Assembly: GCA_000434235.1 (NCBI GenBank)
Contig: FR891994.1
Coordinates: forward strand, 23,161-30,201
Origin: Alistipes sp. CAG:268
GTDB lineage: Bacteria > Bacteroidota > Bacteroidia > Bacteroidales > Rikenellaceae
Direction of reading: 5' to 3'
Length of the DNA stretch: 7,041 nt
The notes beneath the pieces are model-generated. The model ran no database searches. It saw only the letters and a program-made list of their open reading frames with translations, and was not told the origin of the DNA. Each line of letters starts with the position of its first letter. Positions within the stretch are counted from its first letter, which is position 1. A program made the translations under genes and the position numbers. Shown one piece after another: positions 1-5,833 of this stretch.

Positions 1-51
1 CCTCCCGGGACCCTCTTCGGACCGCGCGGCGCATCGCTTTGGAGCGGGTTT

Positions 52-72
52 TGCACGGATCGCACCCGTGCA
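52..72. other. Short hairpin upstream of the aminotransferase gene
   Basis: A 7-bp perfect stem (TGCACGG, 52-58, pairing with CCGTGCA, 66-72) encloses a 7-nt loop and ends 24 bases before the ATG at 97. No T-run follows. It could be the remains of a terminator for a gene to the left, or structure in the mRNA leader. Bases 1-96 otherwise show no recognisable gene: all three forward frames are open to the left edge, but none of the peptides resembles a known family, so I do not call an upstream coding region. Confidence 0.3.
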
Positions 73-96
73 TATCGAAAACAATCCCGCAAACCA

Positions 97-1245
97 ATGG
101 ACAAACGCGTGTATTTGTGCCTGGCCCACATGAGCGGCCGGGAACAGGATTTCATCCGCGAGGCGTTCGACACCAACTGGGTGGTGCCGCTCGGCCCCAA
201 TGTGAATGCCTTCGAGGAGGAGCTCGGGGCCTTCCTCGGCGGCGGAAAACGGGTCGTGGCCCTCTCGGCCGGCACGGCGGCCATCCACCTGGGGCTCGTG
301 CTGCTGGGGGTCGGCCCGGGCGACGAGGTCATCTGCCAGTCGTTCACCTTCTGTGCCTCGGCCAATCCGGCCGTCTACCTCGGGGCGACGCCCGTCTTCG
401 TGGACAGCGAACCCCGGAGCTGGAACATGGATCCCGAGTTGCTCGAGGAGGCCATCCGTGACCGGATCGCCCGCCGCGGCCGCAAGCCGAAGGCCATCAT
501 CCCCGTGCACCTCTACGGCATGCCGGCCGATATCGACGCCATCTGCCGCGTGGCCGAACGGTATGGAATCCCGGTGCTGGAGGATGCCGCCGAGGCCCTT
601 GGCTCGGAGTTCGAGGGGCGCAAGTGCGGCACGTTCGGGGCACTGGGTGCGCTGTCGTTCAACGGCAACAAGATGATTACCACCTCGGGCGGCGGTGCGC
701 TGATCGTCCCCGACGACGAGACCCGACGCCGGGCGATGTTCTTCGCCACGCAGGCCCGCGAGCCGTTCCCCTATTACCAGCACGAGCAGATCGGCTACAA
801 CTACCGCATGTCGAACATCTGCGCCGGCATCGGCCGCGGGCAGATGACCGTGCTCGACGCCCACATCGCCCACCACCGGAGGGTGCATGCGCGCTATGCC
901 GCCGCTTTTGCCGGCGTGCCGGGCATCACCCTCGCGGACAACCCCGACAGCCGGTGGAACTCGAACTTCTGGCTCTGCACGATCCTCGTCGATCCGGCCG
1001 TGTCGGGAACCACCTGCGAGGAGCTGCGCCTCCGGCTCGATGCGGAGGGCGTCGAGACCCGCCCGCTGTGGAAACCCATGCACCTGCAGCCGGTCTATGC
1101 CGGCAATCCGTGCTATGTGAACGGCACGGCCGAGCGCCTTTTCGGGCGGGGACTCTGCCTTCCGGCCGGGCCGATGGTCACGGACGGCGACGTGGACCGC
1201 ATCGCGGCGTGCATCCGGGCCTGTGTGAAGAGCCCCGTGGCATAA
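97..1245 (+). CDS. DegT/DnrJ/EryC1/StrS-family PLP-dependent sugar aminotransferase
   Basis: A 382-aa cytoplasmic enzyme that most likely transfers an amino group from glutamate to a keto-sugar nucleotide, making an amino sugar for a surface glycan (capsule, O-antigen or protein glycan). Sequence support: a phosphate-binding G59-T-A-A segment, Asp163 in LEDAAEALGS (the expected partner of the PLP pyridine nitrogen), and the Schiff-base Lys192 in SFNGNK. The SFNGNK plus TTSGGGAL pattern resembles the PglE-like branch, which forms UDP-4-amino sugars. Length is normal for the family. The ATG at 97 gives a family-typical N-terminus (MDKRVYLCLAHMSG, with FDTNWVVPLGPNV following), although the frame stays open to the left edge. 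No Bacteroidetes promoter is evident in 1-96, so it may be the last gene of an operon. The exact substrate cannot be read from sequence; the family call is firm. Confidence 0.93.
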   Translation: MDKRVYLCLAHMSGREQDFIREAFDTNWVVPLGPNVNAFEEELGAFLGGGKRVVALSAGTAAIHLGLVLLGVGPGDEVICQSFTFCASANPAVYLGATPVFVDSEPRSWNMDPELLEEAIRDRIARRGRKPKAIIPVHLYGMPADIDAICRVAERYGIPVLEDAAEALGSEFEGRKCGTFGALGALSFNGNKMITTSGGGALIVPDDETRRRAMFFATQAREPFPYYQHEQIGYNYRMSNICAGIGRGQMTVLDAHIAHHRRVHARYAAAFAGVPGITLADNPDSRWNSNFWLCTILVDPAVSGTTCEELRLRLDAEGVETRPLWKPMHLQPVYAGNPCYVNGTAERLFGRGLCLPAGPMVTDGDVDRIAACIRACVKSPVA

Positions 1246-1268
1246 CCTTTCCGGAAAGCGTGTACGTG

Positions 1269-1299
1269 AGAGCCCCGCATCACGATGATGCGGGGCTCT
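1269..1299. terminator. Perfect 14-bp hairpin between convergent genes
   Basis: AGAGCCCCGCATCA (1269-1282) pairs without mismatch with 1286-1299 across a 3-nt CGA loop. It lies 23 bases after the aminotransferase stop and about 95 bases beyond the glsA stop on the other strand, so it probably ends transcription from both sides. There is no proper T-run on either strand, so it is not a textbook intrinsic terminator; placement and stem strength support the call. The rest of the 1246-1393 gap shows nothing else I can name. Confidence 0.7.
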
Positions 1300-1393
1300 T
1301 CCGTTCGTTGGACCTCGGGGACGGAGCGTCCGGACGGAACCTGCCCGGAGCGGGTTGCTCCTCCTTCTCCGGGACCGGTCCCGCAGCGGACGT

Positions 1394-2377
1394 TCAGACC
1401 GTTGCGGCTTCTGCTGATGCCGGAATGCAGTGCGTCGGGTGGAAGACCCCCAGGTCGAGCCGGGCGGCGATGCGGGCCAGCGCCTTCTGCGCCTTGACCG
1501 AGTTGCCCGCCCCGTCGAGCGGGGGCGCGAAGGCCGCGATGCCCAGCACGCCCGGGACGACGCCCATGATGCCGCCGCCGACTCCCGATTTGGCCGGGAG
1601 CCCCGTCGTGAAGAGCCAGTCGCCCGTGTGTTCGTAGAACCCGACGGTGGCCATCAGCGCCGTGATCTTCGGCGTGAGTTCCGCCTTGAAGACCCTCCGG
1701 CGGGTCGTGGGGTTCACTCCGCCGCCGGCAATCGTCGCGGCCGCCACGGCAAGCTGTCGGGCCGTCACGCCGAGCGAGCACTGCCGCGTGTAGAGGTCGA
1801 GCGAGAGCTCCGGATCGTCGTAGATGCGTTCGTAGTTGCGCAGCAGCCAGGCGATCGAGCGGTTGTTGAAGTTGGTCGCCGACTCCGAACGGTAGAGTTC
1901 GTCGATCACCTCGACCTCTGATCCGGCCAGTTCGCCGATGAAGCCCCGGATCGCCGCCCACTTCGCGTCGGCATCGCCCGTCGGGCGGATCATCGAACAG
2001 GCGGCGATGGCCCCGGCGTTTACCAGCGGCGTCGAGGGATGGTCGCGTTCGAGCAGGATCGCCATGATCGAGTTGAAGGGCAGCCCCGTGGCGTCGGCGC
2101 CGATCTTGTGCAGCAGCTGTCCGGCGCCGTATTGCTCCATGGCCAGCAGCGCCGTGGGGACCTTCGACACCGATTCGATGCCGAAGGCGTACTCCGTATC
2201 GCCGGCGGTGATGACCGATCCGTCGGGCAGGCAGGCCGCGATGCCGAACAGATGGGCGGGAACCCCCGCCAGGTAGGGGATGTAGTCGGCGTTCCGGCCG
2301 CCGCTCTCCTCCTTGCAGTGCCGGTAGGCCTCTTCGACGGCCTCCCGAACCGTGTGTGCGTCGATTTTTCGTATCAT
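1394..2377 (-). CDS. glsA: Glutaminase A (serine-dependent, beta-lactamase-like fold)
   Basis: Hydrolyses L-glutamine to L-glutamate and ammonia in the cytoplasm. The 327-aa product is of normal length and carries the family landmarks: the SxxK catalytic pair Ser69/Lys72 in ESVSK, Asn120 in LVNAGAI, Glu165 and Asn172 in the segment SESATNFNNRS, Tyr196 in DLYTRQCSL, Tyr248 in GFYEHTGDW, and Val266 in KSGVGGGI. These match by position the substrate-binding residues known from E. coli and Bacillus glutaminases (my alignment by eye). The start ATG overlaps the gadC stop codon as ATGA, so it is probably translated by coupling from the gadC message. In E. coli, YbaS glutaminase with GadC supports glutamine-dependent acid resistance: the released ammonia takes up protons and GadC exchanges glutamine for glutamate. 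The same role is inferred here. General nitrogen supply is the main alternative. Confidence 0.95.
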   Translation of the reverse strand: MIRKIDAHTVREAVEEAYRHCKEESGGRNADYIPYLAGVPAHLFGIAACLPDGSVITAGDTEYAFGIESVSKVPTALLAMEQYGAGQLLHKIGADATGLPFNSIMAILLERDHPSTPLVNAGAIAACSMIRPTGDADAKWAAIRGFIGELAGSEVEVIDELYRSESATNFNNRSIAWLLRNYERIYDDPELSLDLYTRQCSLGVTARQLAVAAATIAGGGVNPTTRRRVFKAELTPKITALMATVGFYEHTGDWLFTTGLPAKSGVGGGIMGVVPGVLGIAAFAPPLDGAGNSVKAQKALARIAARLDLGVFHPTHCIPASAEAATV

Positions 2378-3915
2378 GATTTGTCCGATTTGCGGTTCTT
2401 GATTGTATGTGCCGAATCCGTTGCGGTGGCGGGGCTGCCCTTGTCCGGGGTCTCCTCCCAGTGGAACGGGGCGAAGTCGGCGGCAGCCTTCGGGTCACGC
2501 CACGAGGGTTTGCGCAGGGCGTAGATCACGAACGGGGCGCCGACCATGACCAGACAGCCGATGACGAGCACCGAGTACCACACGGCGCTGCTTCCCGTGG
2601 CAATCTGCCCGGGCGGCACGAAGCTCAATACGAAGGCCAGCAGCGAGCCGCAGAAGCCGAGCGAACCGATGAACCACATCATGCCGTTGCCCTTCCCGAG
2701 GCGGAAGGGGCGCGGCGCCGACTTCATGCGGTAGCGCAGGACGATCGCCGCCGCGAACATGAGCATGTACATGATCAGGTAGAGCAGCACGGTGAGCTGC
2801 GAGAGGATCTGGTAGAACGACTGCACGGAGGGCATTACCACGAAGAGTAGGGCCAGCAGTGTCACCAGACCGCCCTGGATGAGCAGGATGTTGCGCTGCA
2901 CGCCGTTGCGGTTGGTCTTCTGGAAGAAGGGCGGCAGGTAGCCCGCCTTGCCCACGGTGAAGATACCCTTCGACGGGCCGGCCACCCAGGTCAGCACGCC
3001 GGCCAGCACGCCGAACATCAGTGCCACGGCGATTACGGGCGAGGCCCACGAGAGGTGCAGGTAGCGCAGGTAGTTGTCGAAGCCGATGAGCAGCGACTGC
3101 GTGAGGTTGATCTCCTTGGCCGGGATCACGAAGCCCAGCGAGAAGGTGCCCAGCACGAAGATGCAGACCGTCACCAGCGAACCGATGATGATCGCCTTGG
3201 GGTAGTTGCGCCCCGGGTCGCGGACCTCCATGACGTGGATGCCCATCATCTCCATGCCGGCGTAGAAGAGGAAGATGCCGCTGGCGAGCACCAGGTTGTC
3301 GAGCCGGGTCAGGTCGGGGAAGAATCCCTGTGAGAGGTCCATGTGGTTGTGCCCGCCCGTGGCCAGGTAGACGATGCCCAGCACGATGAGCAGCCCGGCG
3401 GGGATGATCGTGCCGATCATGCCGCCCCATTTGCTGATCTTGCCGACCCAGCCCAGGCCCTTGAGCGAAATCCACGTCGCTGCCCAGTAGATGGCCAGCA
3501 CCACGGCCAGCGTGAAGACCTTGTTCGAGGCCAGCGTCATGTCGTGTGTCTCGTTCATGCCGATGAAGGCGATCGAGACGGCCCCGAAGGTGAGCACCGT
3601 GGGGTACCAGATCGTCGATTCAATCCACTGGAGCCAGATGGCCAGGAAGCCCGTGCGGGCCCCGAAGGCCTCGCCCACCCAGCGGAACACGCCGCCCTGC
3701 TTGTCGGAGAACATGGCGGCCAGCTCGGCGGCGACCATCGCCGTCGGGATGAGGAAGACGACGGCGGCGAACAGGTAGTAGAACGCCGACGAGAGTCCGT
3801 AGACCGCTTCGGCCGGCAGGCCCCGCAGGCTCACCACCGCCGTGACGTTCATGATGGCCAGGGTCATGACGCTCAGCTTGAACCCCGTGCCGACGGAAGT
3901 TTTCTTTCCATTCAT
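2374..3915 (-). CDS. gadC: Glutamate/GABA-type amino-acid antiporter (APC superfamily)
   Basis: A 513-aa inner-membrane protein with about twelve hydrophobic segments, beginning with a helix at roughly residues 13-30 followed by SLRGLPAEAVYGLSSAFYYL. That opening, the DKQGGVFRWVGEAFGA stretch (71-86) and LFYAGMEMMGIH (216-227, including Glu222, perhaps equivalent to E. coli GadC Glu218) are typical of the GadC family. A polar tail of about 45 residues (468-513) follows the last helix and may act as the C-plug that closes E. coli GadC at neutral pH, though its sequence differs. The expected role is exchange of external glutamine or glutamate for internal glutamate or GABA. The ATG at 3915 (MNGKKTSVG) was chosen because the upstream in-frame start at 3966 adds a hydrophilic extension absent from the usual family N-terminus and runs through the intergenic region. 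It is the first gene of an operon with glsA (4-bp overlap). Substrate choice (Gln/Glu or Glu/GABA) is not decidable from sequence. Confidence 0.92.
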   Translation of the reverse strand: MNGKKTSVGTGFKLSVMTLAIMNVTAVVSLRGLPAEAVYGLSSAFYYLFAAVVFLIPTAMVAAELAAMFSDKQGGVFRWVGEAFGARTGFLAIWLQWIESTIWYPTVLTFGAVSIAFIGMNETHDMTLASNKVFTLAVVLAIYWAATWISLKGLGWVGKISKWGGMIGTIIPAGLLIVLGIVYLATGGHNHMDLSQGFFPDLTRLDNLVLASGIFLFYAGMEMMGIHVMEVRDPGRNYPKAIIIGSLVTVCIFVLGTFSLGFVIPAKEINLTQSLLIGFDNYLRYLHLSWASPVIAVALMFGVLAGVLTWVAGPSKGIFTVGKAGYLPPFFQKTNRNGVQRNILLIQGGLVTLLALLFVVMPSVQSFYQILSQLTVLLYLIMYMLMFAAAIVLRYRMKSAPRPFRLGKGNGMMWFIGSLGFCGSLLAFVLSFVPPGQIATGSSAVWYSVLVIGCLVMVGAPFVIYALRKPSWRDPKAAADFAPFHWEETPDKGSPATATDSAHTIKNRKSDKS

Positions 3916-3941
3916 AACGTGTCGATTTTGTTTTTGAACGC

Positions 3942-3966
3942 TGCAACCGGTGCAACTACCGTGCAA
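3942..3966. repeat. Three TGCAA direct repeats in the divergent intergenic region
   Basis: TGCAA occurs at 3942-3946, 3951-3955 and 3962-3966, with starts 9 and 11 bases apart, close to one helical turn. The first two copies flank a self-complementary ACCGGT. The cluster sits between the start of gadC (3915, minus) and the -7 element of the plus-strand lipoprotein gene (3976-3983), the position expected of an operator acting on one or both promoters. I recognise no known regulator consensus, and no convincing TAnnTTTG element for gadC is visible, so function is speculative. Confidence 0.35.
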
Positions 3967-3975
3967 TTTTTTCCG

Positions 3976-3983
3976 TATATTTG
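3976..3983 (+). promoter_or_regulatory. Bacteroidetes -7 promoter element for the thioredoxin-like lipoprotein gene
   Basis: TATATTTG matches the Bacteroidetes sigma-factor -7 consensus TAnnTTTG exactly and lies 24 bases before the ATG at 4008. An A/T run (TTTTTT, 3967-3972) precedes it. The -33 element (TTTG-like, expected near 3952) is not well matched. It also explains why an in-frame TTG at 3981 should not be used as the start: it lies inside this element. Confidence 0.6.
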
Positions 3984-4007
3984 CTCCCGAACCACTTCCT
4001 GACAGCC

Positions 4008-4937
4008 ATGAAACGCATCCTGTCCATCCTGCTTGCCGCCCTGTGCCTCGCCTCGTGCGGCGGCGGATCGTCCCGCCGCAAGGCCGCCGATACGGCCTCC
4101 GACGCGCCGCGGGTCTTCCTTCCGGCGCTCGCTCCCGCGCGGATGTCGCTCGACGAGCAGCGCGACTACCTTCGGTGGCATTATTGGGACAACTTCGATT
4201 TTTCGGACACGCTCTTCCTCGCTCGGGCCGACACGCTGCAGCTCGTCGAGGCCTATGTCCGCTATGTGGCGCTGATCTCCGACCGCCCGAACGACCCGGC
4301 GCCGATCGATTCGCTCATGCACCGCGCCTCGGCGTCGCGCCTCATGCTCGACTACTTCGCCATGCTGGCCGACGAGGTGCTGCACGACCCCAACTCGCCG
4401 CTGCGCAACGACGAGTTCTACATCCCCGTGCTGCAGGCCGTGCTCGCCGCCCCGTGGTACGACGCATACGAGCGGCTGGCCCCGGAGTATGCCCTGAAGA
4501 TGGCGATGCAGAACCGCGTGGGGCAGCCGGCCAACGATTTCACCTTCGAGCGGATCACCGGCGAGCGGGGCAGCCTCTACGGGCTGCGGTCGGAGTACGT
4601 CCTGCTGTTCGTCTCCAATCCCGGATGCGCCCTCTGCCGCGAGGTGCGCGAGCAGATCGCCTCGTCGCCGATGCTCTCCGAAATGATCGAGCGGGGACGG
4701 CTCGCCGTGCTGGTGCTCTATCCCGACGAGGAGCTCGACGCCTGGCGGGTCCATGCCGGCGAGATCCCTCCGGCGTGGATTAATGCCCGCGACCCGGGAT
4801 GCGTGGTCCGCGATTCGGGCCTCTACGACCTGCGGGCCATCCCGTCGCTCTACCTGCTCGACGCCGACAAGCGGGTGCTCGTCAAGGACTCGGCCGACGT
4901 GGCCCTGATCGAGGAGACGATCGACCGCCGGAGCTGA
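4008..4937 (+). CDS. Lipoprotein with helical N-terminal region and C-terminal thioredoxin-like domain (DUF5106-type)
   Basis: A 309-aa predicted lipoprotein. The signal peptide MKRILSILLAALCLASC has a lipobox LASC with Cys17 as the lipidated residue, followed by GGGSSRRK. It lacks an acidic surface-export signal, so the protein probably faces the periplasm. Residues about 40-165 form a mostly helical region rich in aromatic and acidic residues, resembling the DUF5106-type domain found before thioredoxin folds in Bacteroidales (recognised from memory, moderate certainty). Residues about 170-309 are thioredoxin-like: a strand YVLLFVSNPGC, the CxxC motif C207-A-L-C210, and a cis-proline candidate Pro279 in RAIPSLYLLD. 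It probably acts as a thiol-disulfide reductase or oxidase on envelope proteins. The ATG at 4008 was chosen for the signal peptide and the promoter just upstream. It is divergent from gadC. No clear terminator follows. Confidence 0.85.
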   Translation: MKRILSILLAALCLASCGGGSSRRKAADTASDAPRVFLPALAPARMSLDEQRDYLRWHYWDNFDFSDTLFLARADTLQLVEAYVRYVALISDRPNDPAPIDSLMHRASASRLMLDYFAMLADEVLHDPNSPLRNDEFYIPVLQAVLAAPWYDAYERLAPEYALKMAMQNRVGQPANDFTFERITGERGSLYGLRSEYVLLFVSNPGCALCREVREQIASSPMLSEMIERGRLAVLVLYPDEELDAWRVHAGEIPPAWINARDPGCVVRDSGLYDLRAIPSLYLLDADKRVLVKDSADVALIEETIDRRS

Positions 4938-5000
4938 ACCTCCCCGTCCCGCGTCCGCGCAGCCTGCGGGCTGTCTGCCGCCCGGCATGCGTGCCTTCCC

Positions 5001-5034
5001 ATACCCGTGCGCGAAGGGTATAAGCGATGCTTAT
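5001..5034. other. Two overlapping inverted repeats upstream of the rubrerythrin promoter
   Basis: ATACCC (5001-5006) can pair with GGGTAT (5016-5021), and ATAAGC (5020-5025) pairs perfectly with GCTTAT (5029-5034) around GAT. The two share bases 5020-5021, so as RNA they would be mutually exclusive. The second is a 15-bp palindrome centred about 60 bases before the -7 element of the rubrerythrin gene. It could be an activator or repressor site, or a weak hairpin after the 4937 stop. No T-run follows (an A-run does), which argues against an intrinsic terminator in the plus direction. Confidence 0.35.
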
Positions 5035-5087
5035 GGTTGCATAAAAAAAGACAATCGGTTTTATATGGAAACTTCCCGGCGAATCGT

Positions 5088-5095
5088 TATCTTTG
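5088..5095 (+). promoter_or_regulatory. Bacteroidetes -7 promoter element for the rubrerythrin gene
   Basis: TATCTTTG matches TAnnTTTG exactly and is followed by the common C. An A/T-rich stretch (5039-5065, with a seven-A run) lies upstream and may act as an UP-like element. The -33 position near 5065-5068 (ATGG) is a poor match. A start site a few bases downstream would give a leader of about 50 nt that is A/C-rich and apparently unstructured up to the ATG at 5153, as is usual for well-translated Bacteroidetes genes that lack a Shine-Dalgarno sequence. Confidence 0.75.
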
Positions 5096-5152
5096 CATCG
5101 GATTAAAACGAAACACACACACTTGACATACCAAACTAACAACTTGAAAACT

Positions 5153-5707
5153 ATGGCAAAGAAATGGCGTTGTACCGTATGCGGGTACATTCATGAAGGT
5201 CCCGAGGCACCCGAGCAGTGCCCGATGTGCAAAGTCGGCAAGGATAAGTTCGTAGAGGTTGTAGAGCAGGAGGGCGACCTCGATTTCGTTACCGAGCACA
5301 AGATCGGTGACGGCAAGGGCGCCAGCAAGGAGCTCTGGGAGGGTCTCCAGAACCACTTCATGGGCGAGTGCACCGAGGTGGGCATGTACCTGGCGATGAG
5401 CCGTCAGGCCGATCGCGAGGGCTATCCCGAGATCGCCGAGGCCTACAAGCGTTACGCATGGGAGGAGGCCGAGCATGCTTCGAAGTTCGCCGAGCTGATC
5501 GGCGAGGTGGTCTGGGACACGAAGACCAACCTCGAGAAGCGCATGAACGCCGAGTGCGGCGCCTGCGAGGACAAGATGCGTCTGGCCCGCATGGCCAAGG
5601 AGGAGAACCTCGACGCCGTACACGACACGGTGCACGAGATGGCCAAGGACGAGGCCCGTCACGGCAAGGGCTTCGAAGGTCTCTACAAGCGCTACTTCGG
5701 CAAATAA
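5153..5707 (+). CDS. rbr: Rubrerythrin with N-terminal rubredoxin domain (reverse rubrerythrin type)
   Basis: A 184-aa cytoplasmic non-haem iron protein expected to reduce hydrogen peroxide to water, protecting an anaerobe during oxygen exposure. Residues 1-35 form a rubredoxin-like Fe(Cys)4 site: C7-T-V-C10-G-Y and C23-P-M-C26. Residues about 55-184 form a ferritin-like four-helix diiron domain. Likely ligands are Glu72 (GECTEVGMY), E105-A-E-H108, Glu134 (NAECGACE) and E167-A-R-H170. Classical rubrerythrin carries the rubredoxin part at the C-terminus; here the order is reversed, as in the Clostridium acetobutylicum protein that works as the terminal part of an NADH peroxidase. Two extra cysteines, 135 and 138, sit beside the proposed ligand Glu134. 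The ATG at 5153 begins the rubredoxin fold directly; an in-frame TTG at 5093 lies inside the promoter and is rejected. The gene is monocistronic, with its own promoter and terminator. The redox partner is not in the window. Confidence 0.94.
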   Translation: MAKKWRCTVCGYIHEGPEAPEQCPMCKVGKDKFVEVVEQEGDLDFVTEHKIGDGKGASKELWEGLQNHFMGECTEVGMYLAMSRQADREGYPEIAEAYKRYAWEEAEHASKFAELIGEVVWDTKTNLEKRMNAECGACEDKMRLARMAKEENLDAVHDTVHEMAKDEARHGKGFEGLYKRYFGK

Positions 5708-5727
5708 TCAAGGCCGGAAACGACATG

Positions 5728-5760
5728 AAGGCGGGTTTTTCACAAAATCCGCCTTTTTTT
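5728..5760 (+). terminator. Intrinsic terminator of the rubrerythrin gene
   Basis: AAGGCGGGTTTT (5728-5739) pairs with AAAATCCGCCTT (5744-5755), a 12-bp stem with one G-U pair and a 4-nt loop, followed by an unbroken T-run to 5760. It begins 20 bases after the stop codon. This is the clearest intrinsic terminator in the window and separates the rubrerythrin gene from the downstream lipoprotein gene. Confidence 0.92.
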
Positions 5761-5766
5761 CATTTT

Positions 5767-5798
5767 TTCGCGGGGGGGGGAATTTTTCACTATCTTTG
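5767..5798 (+). promoter_or_regulatory. Bacteroidetes promoter with a G9 tract in the spacer
   Basis: The -7 element TATCTTTG (5791-5798) matches TAnnTTTG exactly. A partial -33 match, TTCG (5767-5770), lies 20 bases upstream, the normal spacing. The spacer contains nine consecutive G residues (5772-5780) followed by AATTTTTCAC. The ATG at 5834 lies 35 bases after the -7 element. The G-run is the only long G homopolymer in the window and sits where a length change would alter promoter spacing. Confidence 0.7.
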
Positions 5799-5833
5799 CC
5801 GTCGGCTACAAAATTTTCAAACAGCACGAAACA

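Noticed and set aside
1113..2498. Long 461-aa minus-strand open frame across the glsA region
   Set aside because: It is out of frame with glsA, is low-complexity and Arg/Gly-rich, and matches nothing; a typical shadow in high-GC DNA.
2495..3475. 326-aa minus-strand open frame inside gadC
   Set aside because: An antisense-codon-bias shadow of gadC; His/Arg/Gly/Pro-rich with no membrane segments.
3916..3966. Upstream ATG start for gadC at 3966
   Set aside because: It adds a 17-residue hydrophilic extension untypical of the family and overlaps the intergenic control region.
3981..4007. TTG start for the lipoprotein gene at 3981
   Set aside because: It lies within the -7 element and would bury the signal peptide behind nine extra residues.
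3912..4988. 358-aa minus-strand open frame opposite the thioredoxin-like lipoprotein gene
   Set aside because: The plus-strand gene has a signal peptide, CxxC motif and promoter; the minus frame is Arg/Gly/Val-rich without a recognisable domain.
4938..5000. Possible terminator after the thioredoxin-like lipoprotein gene (CAGCC/GGCTG at 4960-4973)
   Set aside because: Only five base pairs and no T-run; too weak to call.
5093..5152. TTG start for the rubrerythrin gene at 5093
   Set aside because: It lies within the -7 element TATCTTTG; the ATG at 5153 starts the rubredoxin domain directly.
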